A DNA stretch of 64,000 nucleotides. Origin: Eublepharis macularius (lineage: Eukaryota > Chordata > Lepidosauria > Squamata > Eublepharidae). Position numbers and translations under genes: made by a program. The stretch lies in assembly GCF_028583425.1 (NCBI RefSeq), contig NC_072800.1:10491001-10555000 (forward strand), written 5' to 3'. The notes under the pieces were generated by a model, which worked only from the letters and a program-made list of their open reading frames with translations, was not told the DNA's origin and did not search any database. Of this stretch, positions 40,942 to 51,900 are shown in pieces. The first letter of the stretch is position 1. Every line of letters starts with the position of its first letter.

Positions 40942-43900
40942 TATTCCTCCTGTTTTGACTTTCGTGATCCATGTACAAAAAAGTTGCAATCCACCTCTGA
41001 GTCCTGATCCAGAGTTTGACAACATCTGCTGTAAGGTGTGGTATGTGTACTGGACCTCCTGGTTAACCCTGGAACAATATTCACAAAGTATGTACTGTGT
41101 TAAAAGAGAACACTGTAGGATAATGTTTGCAAAGTGTTCAATATGCCCAAGGTCTCCAAGGAATAATGGGCACAAAGCCAAGCTTCTGGGCAGCCCAGAC
41201 GCCAGACAGTCCCTCACGTAACTTGAGCAGCCTGGAAACGTCTGTTGTTTATATTGGCGACTTATGTAACAAAGCTCAGACAACACTCCTTTCCTTGGCC
41301 ACATCTTTATTCTCTGTTCTTCGGACTGGTTTAACCTTCACATTTGAATTGATCATAAATCATTTGGATTCCCTTGCCTGCTTTTTGCACATCAAAATGT
41401 TTCTGTTTTTAGACCATAACCATAAGCAGTGTTGAACTCATCGTTCCATCACACATACACTTTAGGTTCTAGCTAGGATGATTTAAGAAAAATTCTATTT
41501 TTTCTAGATGCAGAATAATCCTGTTGTGTTTTCTTCTTCCAGCAAAGCAGGACTCCTTCCACAGAACAACCACATGTGGATGGTGTAAAGGTAGATAGGA
41601 GGTGAAAAGCACAGGGCACAGGCCAATATTTTAAATTAATGATTTGTTTAGAGTTGGTGGCAAAACATAGGAACTGATTCTTGCGTAATCCACCTGAATT
41701 GCGAGGTGTCAAGATTCTGAATGCAAACTTCTTCCTCACCCAGAACATTTGGATCCTGGCAAACAATGCCGATCATGTTGATTGCCCTGACCCAACAAGG
41801 GACACAAAAGCAGCCATCTGGATGTACAACCCGGTCAGCATTGCAAGGGTCTCACCGAACTGGCTGAATGCAGCTTTGATGTGCATAGAGTTGAACATCC
41901 TCGTCCAATTGCAACACCACTGACAAGTTGTCTGGCACCAGAGACACATGTAGAAATCGTTTAAAGATGGGATCGTTTAGTTCTAAAACTGAGCTTCCCT
42001 GGAGCAGCCGTATGAAGTACCTAAAGCCACAAATCATAAATATGGTGAGATAAATCCTAGCTATGGTGTGCTACTAATTAGAGCAGTGATGGGCACTGCA
42101 CATTTTGTTGAGCTATAAGGCCAGAAATATGGAGACTTGGCTTGGAGGTCTGAAGATTGCTTGTAATTTGTTTGGCCCTTCTCCCCCCAGTAGCAGGGCC
42201 AGTCGTGCAGACCTCTGTTCTGACTTTGCATTCTTGAGGTGCACACTGATGCTTGCTTGGTAATTTGCTCGGTGTGAACAAAGGTACGGGGAGCACATTC
42301 TGGTAGGGAAGGTGATACAGTTTCATTTTTTCTCCAAGTCTGCCAATTTGTATCTTCAAGGTAGGAGATCTTTGCACAAGGAAAGTATCTTGATGCTGCA
42401 TTTCATAACTCTCATGAGAGATGCTATTCCATTCCAGCAACCTTGTCCTATAGAAAATGTAAACCCACACTCAACAAATGAAATGCATTTTCATGAAGTG
42501 AAAAAAGCCAAAACTCTGTGTGCTATAACTCTCCCCCCACTTCTGCTGTTTGCAGCTTTGAGCATCTCTCTACCAACTGAATGCAACACTTCATGCATCC
42601 ATTGAAGTGTTCTCCAGCAATTCACAAATGCCTGTGCCACAATAAATTAACTAAACTTTCAACTTCCACATATCTATCATTTCGGCTGTGCAAATAATTC
42701 CCCCATGGCTGGCATCAGCATCCCCTCAGCTGAGGCAGCTGCCAGCGCCCAGGGCTCCCTGCCGTAGACCCCCCCCTCCCAACTTGCCCTTTCCCTGCAA
42801 ATACTCCACCACTGGCGCTTCCAGGTGTACGTATCGCCCAGGACAGTCGGGGAAAGGGCTGCAGGCAGTGCAGGTGGCTGTGAGCACCAGTCAGAGGGAG
42901 GAGGTGTGAGCAGGGCAGGGGGAAGATGCCCAAGCGGGTAGTGAGACACACGGGTGAGTGGGCAGAAAGGGAGCCCCTGGGAACTCTGCCCAGCCCCCTC
43001 CCCCCCAAAAAATCTTGAACCAGCCCTGAATTCCCTTTCTGGAATTTCTGTAGATAAGTACTAGTCAATACTAGAATCGGCAACAAGGAGTCTGCTTTTA
43101 ATTATTTTATATATTATTTTTACTTTCACTCTCTGCTTCTCATAGCCGTCTTTTCCCTTCCCCCTTTTGCTTCTGTCTCAAAAGATGGTCAAGATGTGGA
43201 ACCCGTTTTAGGCAAGGGTGTGACTTAGCTGTAGGCTGCAATCCATCACCTACAGAACAACAATGCAGAAATTATCTTTTCTCCAGTTTAGAACTGTTCA
43301 GACCACTAGCCTTGGTGGCAACATATATTACGCTATCTGGTAACCGTTATCTATCCGCTTGATCTGTTTTCAAGCATAGGGAATGCTGTACATGGTTATT
43401 TTGATCCCTGTTTTTAAAATGTTTACTAAACCAATCAAATGGCATCTCGGGTTATGAAAACCTAGCCACCTATATTTGTGGTTAATTAATTAAGTAATGC
43501 TGCTTAAATAGCAGTAGCAGACAAATGCATTAATTTGTCAGAATGAAAGAAGCAACACAAAGATGATGTCCTAGAGACAATCACACTCCATCCCCCCGTC
43601 CCCTCCCCCAATATTAAAATACATGCTGATTCACAGACAATTTATTTTCTCCATACCTTTTGTAGATTTCTTCAAATTTGGAATACATTATTGGACATTT
43701 TTAACAGTAGTTAGAAAAGGCAAAACAACTTCTTGTTATAATGGCAAAGTGTTAATTAAGGCTCTCAAAAATTCTGAGCAAAAATCATGACATTAAATCA
43801 TTAAGTCTGACTCTTTAATGCCATGAACTGCAATCGGAAATATCAACGAGTATTATTAATTGCCTCTCTTTCACTGCCATTCTTTTAACTGCTGCTCAGC

Positions 43901-44174
43901 TTGGCCTCAGCACAAACTAAAACAAATCTAAAGTGATAATAAATCTATCCAAACTTTACCTAATCTACGATATAAATAAATCTTTTTTTTAAAAAAACAC
44001 CAATGTAAACAAAATAATTCTGGGCTTGTACCTCTCTTGCCGCCTCACTTCCACAGTCAGGTCTTCCCAGAGCAAAGAGAAGCTTTCCTTCTTGGCATCA
44101 TTTCTCTCTTCTACATCACAGTTTAGGACACCAACTTGCAGCGTATCTGGGCTTTTTAGCAAAGGATTCGGCAT
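40942..44174 (-). CDS. Candidate unrecognised multi-exon gene (four phase-compatible exons)
   Basis: Four minus-strand open segments have splice-like edges and compatible phases: 44032-44174 (ATG start, donor AGAG|GTACAAG), 42319-42447 (acceptor TTTTCTATAG; weak donor GTATCA), 41856-42020 (acceptor GGCTTTAG, donor TTCG|GTGAGA) and 40942-41068 (acceptor TGTTCCAG, donor ATA|GTGTAAG). Each junction is phase 2 to 1. The joined frame has about 188 codons. It begins MPNPLLKSPDTLQVGVLNCD and includes SFSLLWEDLTVEVRRQE, FKRFLHVSLVPDNLSVVLQ and VNQEVQYTYHTLQQMLSN. I recognise no family. It lies between CCDC127 and LRRC14B, where human has no gene I know of. No 3' end was found. Chance open frames of this size are common, so this is a candidate only; the second exon's donor is the weakest point. 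Confidence 0.3.
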
Positions 44175-46460
44175 TGCAAAATGTAGCTTACTACCACGAA
44201 TAATGTTTTTTATGTGGAAGTTTAATGTTTAAAAAAACCTTGGTCAGAGGGCTCAACGTGTTAATTTTTTGATCTCTGTTTTGTTGTGGGAGTTCAGTTC
44301 AGATTACCACCACTTAAGTATTTAAGTAGACCTATTTATATATTTATGAATCACTTGGTGGGCGATAGATAAATTGGCAAGCTGAATCCTCAGCAGCGTT
44401 AGATGTAAAAGTCTGGGTGACTAACTGAAAAAGAATGTGACATTTGGGATTACTAGCCTGACACATCCATTTGTCCAGGGCCCCTCGAGGTTCCAAACCA
44501 AACCCCTCCAAGGCACAAGAACAGGACTAGGCAGCCAATGGCGCTTTCTTCCTCTGCATATGGCAGGTCCTCCCTCCCCCTGCTATCTGAGCAGATCGGT
44601 GGAGTTGATGGAAGGCACGTTAACTTGGCACCCCACCCTTATTGGCATAACTCATGTCTTTCTATCTGACAGCAAAACAGTCACATTGCTAGACTAGAAT
44701 CAAAAGAACTTTTGAAGCTGCTATTTAAATCCCATCTTTTGGCTCACCAGAAGTTCTGAATGTGGCTTAAGCCTAGGACAGAGGAACATGTTGTGGTACC
44801 TGGGAAACTCCTTGTTGAGTTCTGTCCCACATAACACGCAGGGCACAGTACTGCCACATTGTGACATCATAATGCTTTGTAATTTTTCACCAGCACCAAC
44901 CCATGATGTAGAAGAGGAATGGGATAATATATGTATCACTACACAGGACAGTTTATGGGGAAGAGGTAGGTTCTCAATGAGGAGGCCATTTTGACCACAT
45001 CGGTTTGCTATCCATAATATGTGGTACTTTAAGCATTACTTGGTTTGCATTACAAGTTTGCCTGCAGTTGCAACTTCTTGTGCCTGAAAAGGAAATGGGC
45101 CCTATTACAATATCTCAGGGATTAAAAAGGGAGACTTTTCAGTCCACTAAACAAAGTCTGAACGGGAAGTGTGTGTGCGTGTGTGGGGGGGGGGACTGTT
45201 TCCCATAATTCCTCTGTAACTCTCACGCAATCACTGACTGGGGTAATTTCTGGAACAAATGGCATTTGTCACTAGTTAAACTTTTTTGATGCTCCCACAG
45301 AGGAAGGATAGTGAAAGGATTTTAAAAATGAAATAGAACAAGACACCGTACTCACACATGATCCTTTCCTTAATAGTCAGGTTAAAACTGCTCCTGAGAG
45401 ACAGACAACCATTGCTTATGATGGCCTTATGCAGGATAGAAATAATGAAGCCCTTCAAATCATAGGATATTTCAGTCTCATTCCCGCCCCCGCCCCCCCC
45501 CGCCCCAGTCTCTCTCACTCACGCATTTTCCCTTGCTGTTTCCTAGCTCTGCTCTCCTACAACAGAGTCTAAAACCGGCCTGCTTGAACAACTTGTGAGC
45601 TGTCCCACCCAGTACCAGCAGTCCAACAGGCAGCTGATGCATCTCCTGTTCCTGCTGCCTGCTGGGTTTGCAAAAATAGGGGGCTGACAACATTCAGAAG
45701 GTCACTGATTTTGCAGATGACATGGGCGAAGGCAGCAGCCCACCCCATGATCAAACTTCCAAATTCCCAGACTCTCTTAGTTAGGATTTCAGAGACATTC
45801 TCCTTGAAAACCAGCATGAAGGTGGGTGGGAAGCCTGTAAATCTCTTATTCTACCCCTCTTTACAGCTCTGTCATCTGGAAAGATAAACAACGGTTTATA
45901 AAGTTATTACTAAAGATGAGCTTAATTCTCCAAGCAACATCTTTAAAAAATACCTAAAACATTCTGGAAGTTTCTCTGTGTTCTCTGAAGGGATAAGGGC
46001 TGGAATTTAGGTCAAATGCCACATATCACATGAACAACCAGCCTGCCCTTTCAGTAGGTAAAGGCAAAACACAAACCCTTCTAAGTTTAGAAAGTGCCTC
46101 CTACCAGTGCCCTGGTTGCAGAAGATTTTGCATTTTCTGTGTGAGGTGACCTTTTATGTGATTTCCCATCTTTCTGCATTTTTTACATCAGCTTTGACTA
46201 TCTTGTACTTGGTGAAACACACCTTCTGTATGAAGTAGATTTTTAAAATAATTACAATTAATAATAAAGTGCCCACCCCCATTTTCCTTATTGTTGGATA
46301 AAAGTACCTCATCACCTAATAAGATGTAATTGGCTTGCTGCCTTTTCCCTGATGGAGGCTTTACCAGCTACATGATGGACAGAAATTCAACACTGTGCCT
46401 TTAATGCTAAGCGGATGTGCTGAATTTCTGCACGTCGTATAAGTGATGAAAACATATATG
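44175..46460. other. Intergenic, only unsupported open frames
   Basis: Minus-strand open stretches at 45569-45817 and 45276-45518 lack a convincing splice site on one side. Otherwise simple G/C tracts (45186, 45482) and no recognisable repeat. Confidence 0.4.
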
Positions 46461-46798
46461 TGTCAGGATCAGAACGCTCTTTTGTATACCTATGCTTAAC
46501 CGACTCCATATTTAATCTTTTCAGTGTTCAGTGCTTTCTTCCCCAGGTGCAGAGGTTCCCAGGCAGCTATCTCACAGACCCGCATTGTTTTGGCTACCGA
46601 CGTTCCACCAAGAACCGGCCTTGGGGAAGCTTCCCCAAGGCCGGTTCTTGGTGGAACGTCGGTAGCCAAAACAATGCGGGTCTGTGAGATAGCTGCCTGG
46701 GAACCTCTGCACCTGGGGAAGAAAGCACTGAACACTGAAAAGATTAAATATGGAGTCGGTTAAGCATAGGTATACAAAAGAGCGTTCTGATCCTGACA
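46461..46798. repeat. Perfect 338-bp palindrome without spacer
   Basis: The two 169-bp arms, read by eye base by base, are exact reverse complements and meet at AAGCTT (46627-46632). The ends are TGTCAGGATC and GATCCTGACA. No clear target duplication. Family unknown: a fold-back transposon, a recent inverted duplication or an assembly artefact. It lies between CCDC127 and LRRC14B. Confidence 0.9.
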
Positions 46799-47682
46799 AT
46801 ACGCTCAGTCCAGTTCACAGGAAAAGGTAAACAACATTAAAAATGAGCATATTCTCCATATTATAATTATATTAAAAGTTTATTTCACTCTGCAAGAAAT
46901 TGCTGAGTTCTTCCATTTACATTTCTGGCACAGTGCTTGTAGATTCATGTTTAGGAACATTTTTATCTAGTGGGAGATTTTTGAGAGCCTCTCTAAGGTG
47001 TTGCCTGGCAGGAGGGGGAAAAAAAGGGGGGGGTGTTTTTGACAGATTCACTATTGAAAGATAGAGATCCTGTGTGGAAGACAGATGAGGAATTTCTGTA
47101 CTTCTAGAGAAGCACTATTGTCCTAGAAGAAAAAGGAATAGAGTGGAGTGGTTGAGAAGATGGTGGGCAGAAGAGCAGCCATCTTCTGGTGGGAGCCACT
47201 TCTGTTCCTCAACTCCAATTGAAGTTCTACTGCTGTGTGGAAAGGCTGGTCTCCAAGGCCATTCACAGAAAGGAGACCTCTGCTAGCATCCCACCTTGAC
47301 AGTGCCTGTTCTTCGACAGAGACTTCTGCCCACTTGCCAAAATTCAAAGAGAGCATTTGGAGACTTCTAGAGTTTGGCCCGAGACTCACTTATGTCCTTC
47401 TTCATGATAACTTGGGAAGTAGTCTGTAAATTACCGGGTTACTATTAATAATATTTCAGTCAAAACTCCCTCTGATGAGTCCTTTTTCAGATAAATGAGA
47501 GTTAGCAATGCCATAATTAAATCACACTCCCCATTCCTATTCCCCTTTCCTACCTTTAAATCAAAAGTGTTTTAGGTGAATTGTGTAACGACAGTTCTGT
47601 GACCACAAACATCATTACAAGTTAAGCTGAAAGGGTAACAATATTTAAACTCTTTACAGGGTGAGCACTGCACCCCTGTAGC

Positions 47683-47941
47683 CAGGGCTTTTTTTCAGCG
47701 GGAACGCGGTGGAATGGAGTTCTGGAACGTCTTGAAAATGGTCACATAGCTGGTGGCCCCGCCCCCTGATCTCCAGACAGAGGGGAGTTTAGATTGCCCT
47801 CCGCGCTGCCAAGCGGCGCAGAGGGCAATCTCAACTCCCCTCTGTCTGGAGATCAGGGGGCGGGGCCACCAGCCATGTGACCATTTTCTCCGAGGGCAAC
47901 CCACTGAGTTCCACCACCTCTTTTCCCAGAAAAAAGCCCTG
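47683..47941. mobile_element. Fold-back hAT-type MITE, copy 3
   Basis: CAGGGCTTTTTTTCAGC to AGAAAAAAGCCCTG with the internal GGAGATCAGGGGGCGGGGCC palindrome. An exact 8-bp target duplication, CCTGTAGC, lies on both sides; 8 bp is the hAT hallmark. Intergenic, 3' of LRRC14B. Confidence 0.9.
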
Positions 47942-48831
47942 CCTGTAGCACTCAAGTGTAGGAATGCTGACAAATAAAATATATAAATAAAATCAGAAGT
48001 GAAAAAAAACCAGCAGCAATTGTCTCTCTCCTCCTCTCCTTCAGCAGTGCTCCACTATTTCGTTAAATCTTTTCCTCTCCACCTATTAAGTTTAATTTCT
48101 TTAATTCCATGCACTCCCCTTGTCCAGATCTAGAGCACACACTTCCTCTGATTTTTTTAAAGTGACATCAAAGGCAGTCATTCCCTGTAGCATCCCGACA
48201 TCTGAGGACAGAACACCATTGGTACTGGATTAAACTGTTGAGCCAAGAATGAAACCGAATTTAATAATCTAGAAAGGACCACAGAGGGGGAAAAAGGAAC
48301 AAAATGACTATGACTTCTAATGTTCCAAAAGATGTAGTTATTCTGCAAAGAGTTCATCTTTTTAAGCCTTTCCAAGGAAGTATGCAGCTTTTCTTCTCAA
48401 ATTATAAACTGATGATTTTATAAGAAATGATGATAATTAGATAAACCAAACCTGATGCAATGCTGGAGATCTGTAACCAAAACTACGAACGCATTTAATT
48501 TTGTTTGAAGGAAACATAGAACCCCACCAAACAGCTTCTCGGCAACAGCAATGAAAAGAGGGTGTTTAAACCCACCCATCCACCCCCTTCACAGCAAGAT
48601 TCCCACAAACTAAATCACTTTCCAAACTACTATTAGACAAGCCAGATGGGAAAAGATTGAAGAGGGAGCCTGTATTTTTTTTACTTGGGGGTGGGGGTTA
48701 AAAAACAGCTGCATGAGGATATAGGGATGGGTTTAATTTATGCTGAGAAATTGGCCCAGGGAGAAAGGGCCAAATATCTAGGTTAGAAAACTCTACTTGA
48801 AAGGCAGAAGGAGAGGAGGTGGCAGTCCTCC

Positions 48832-48837
48832 TTTATT
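48832..48837 (-). terminator. LRRC14B: LRRC14B polyadenylation signal
   Basis: AATAAA on the minus strand, 127 bp past the stop codon. It is the first such hexamer seen downstream. Confidence 0.5.
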
Positions 48838-48963
48838 TCGATGGCACCTGTGCAGAAGAACATCCTGGTAGTCTACCCTAAATGTGCTGTCTAAACACTT
48901 GCAACCAATAAATGCTTGACTTTGATTTATGGATTTGAAAAGCACCACAGTCAGCTTTAAGCT

Positions 48964-51900
48964 TCAGGTCATTTCCTGAAGCATCGTACTGAAGCTTTCT
49001 AGGGCTTCTCTGAAAGACTTCAGCAAAAAGGATCCGAGTTCATTCCCCGTTTCTTGTACTGCTGCATCATAACCTCCAAAGAGTGGGGTAGAAGCCTTTA
49101 TGTCCTCACGCTTTGCCCGCAATAAAATCATGTTAAGTTCCTCTACTATTCTCTCATATTTCTGGTGATCAAATTTTAAAAGATCAGCTTCATGAATTGG
49201 GTAACTGATGTCATTTGGGTAACAGTCTCTTGGAACTGGGAATTCAATATATTTCAGCCTCTGAAAGTCAATGAAAATATTGAAAAGGCATTTTAGTGCT
49301 CGAGAAGACAGAGGATTTCCAAGGAACTTCACCTCCTCTAGTTTCCGGCAGGGGACCAACCCCAAAATCAACATATTCACATGGATGTCTTGAATGTTGC
49401 ACTCCTCAAGGGTGAGGCTCTTCAGCGTGTGAGAGGAGTGGTTCAGAAGTTTGAAGAAGGTGGATGGGTATAGGTCAGTCACATCGTGTCCACTGATATC
49501 TAGAACTTCCAGGTGGTTAGAATGGAGGCTGTTGGCTAAATATGCCATGTCAACGTGGTTTAAGGAGCAGTTAGAGACATCCAGCACTTTCAGAGGGGTT
49601 TTCAGTGGGCTGAAGAGTTAAATGCAAGAACAAAAAGTAAAAATCTAGAAATCATTAGATTCAAATGATTATCAAGTATACAATTACTATATATGCAATG
49701 GACGCAACCAGGGCTTTTTTTCAGGGGGAATGCAGGGGAACAGAGTTCCGGAACCTCTTGAAAATGGTCACATGGCTGGTGGCCCCGCCCCCTGATCTCC
49801 AGACAGAGGGGAGTTGAGATTGCCCTCCGCGCCACCGAGTGGCGCGGAGGGCAATCTGAACTCCCCTCTGTCTGGAGATCAGGGGGCGGGGCCACCAGCC
49901 ATGTGACCATTTCCTCTGAGGGCAACCCACTGAGTTCCACCACCTCTTTTCCCAGAAAAAAAGCCCTGGACGCAACTCCATCATGAGTTAAGCAAAGGTA
50001 CGGTGTCTTGTTGACATCACTAAAACATACGTGTGAGAAATGAGAGGCAGGATTATGGAAACAAAATCACAGTTCTAGTAAGTTGTAAGAGACCTCAAAG
50101 GCTTTGGCCCTCTTCTATCCAGAGGAGTTAGCCGTGTTAGTCTGTAGTAGCAAAATCAAAAAGAGTCCAGTAGCACTTTTAAGACTAACCAATTTTATTA
50201 TAGCATAAGCTTTCGAGAATCAAGTTCTCTTCGTCAGATGCCTGATCAAAACTGGGCAGATACAGAAGAGGAGGGGGAAAGAGAGAGAAAAAAGGGAGGG
50301 GGCATAAATCACAAGAAGGCAGAATGCAATTAGCATGGAGGCTATCAAAACATTCCTTTGCTTGGAAATGTAAACATTTCCTTTTGGTGTGCAGTCAGTT
50401 TGTAGCAGTGAAGGTATCCAATTCCTATGTAGTATAAGCCTTCGATGACCACAGCTCTCCCTGCCAGCTGCATCTGACAAAGAGAACTGTGGTCCCCGAA
50501 AGCCCACACCAGGCGTCACTGGGCTCCCCCAGATCACGCCTCTGTAAAGAGAATCTGTTACCTGTGGTAATGTGATAACCATTCATAGTCCCTCTGCTCT
50601 GTACATTGGACAAACCAGCCAACCTCTACGCAAAAGAATAAATGGACACAAATCTGACATTAGAAATGGAAACGTCCAGAAACCAGTGGGAGAACACTTC
50701 AATCTACCAGGACATTCCACCAAAGACTTAAAGGTCGCTGTGGTTCAACAGAAACCTTTCAAAAACAAAATCCAACGGGAGGCTGCTGAATTGGAATTCA
50801 TATGTAAATTTGACTCTGTCAAGCGGGGACTGAATAGAGACTATGAATGGTTATCACATTACCACAGGTAACAGATTCTCTTTACAGAGGCGTGATCTGG
50901 GGGAGCCCAGTGACGCCTGGTGTGGGCTTTCGGGGACCACAGTTCTCTTTGTCAGATGCAGCTGGCAGGGAGAGCTGTGGTCATCGAAGGCTTATACTAC
51001 ATAGGAATTGGATACCTTCACTGCTACAAACTGACTGCACACCAAAAGGAAATGTTTACATTTCCAAGCAAAGGAATGTTTTGATAGCCTCCATGCTAAT
51101 TGCATTCTGCCTTCTTGTGATTTATGCCCCCTCCCTTTTTTCTCTCTCTTTCCCCCTCCTCTTCTGTATCTGCCCAGTTTTGATCAGGCATCTGACGAAG
51201 AGAACTTGATTCTCGAAAGCTTATGCTATAATAAAATTGGTTAGTCTTAAAAGTGCTACTGGACTCTTTTTGATTTGGCCCTCTTCTAGGAGATTATGCT
51301 GCACTTAAACCCTACTTCATTGATTAGTCCATAGGCTAGAACAGTATGATGAAATCAAGATAATGTGTCACATCTAAAGAATAAGAACTACCATGGGAAA
51401 GGAAGTAAACCACCATCCCCCAGCCGTGTGGACTTTGAGGCAGGGAGGAGGCCTCTTTCTGTGGTTCACTTAAACCTATGAGTCAAGCTTCTATTCAAAG
51501 ATAAACTAATCTGTGCTTTATCAGAAAACAAAGTCTCATTCTTCCCTAGAGGAATTAAACATTCTAACCTCTTGATAAATGGCCCAACAATTACTTGGTC
51601 CTCCATAATTTTGGGATCAAGTTTGATGAATCATGTTCTAATGTGGGATGCTAGCCAGCATGTCAGGCTTTCACAGTGATAACACTGGTTCACAGCCACA
51701 GATTCCATAGCTGGGCAGGTGATTGCCTCTGTTTCAGACATGGCACTAATAAAAGCCCTATGCATATTGCACACTGAAAACACTTCATAAATTATACGCA
51801 GAAAGTTTTCAGTGCGAAAGCTCTTGAAAACAAGACTGTTTTCAAATGAGAAACAGACAAAAAGGTATCTTGCCAACATAGTACTTCTGTGGGTACTTCT

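Noticed and set aside
41681-41923. Plus-strand open frame with faint resemblance to a ligand-gated channel extracellular domain
   Set aside because: No conserved Cys-loop spacing or neighbouring exons. It overlaps the antisense of a better-supported candidate exon (41856-42020).
45276-45817. Two minus-strand open frames upstream of the candidate gene, one with a strong GTGAGTAC donor
   Set aside because: The acceptor side is purine-rich for one and the donor is poor for the other. They cannot be joined to the ATG-initiated exon at 44174 with confidence.
46460-46799. Identical 75- and 79-codon frames on both strands
   Set aside because: Explained by the perfect palindrome; no start context or homology suggests a protein.
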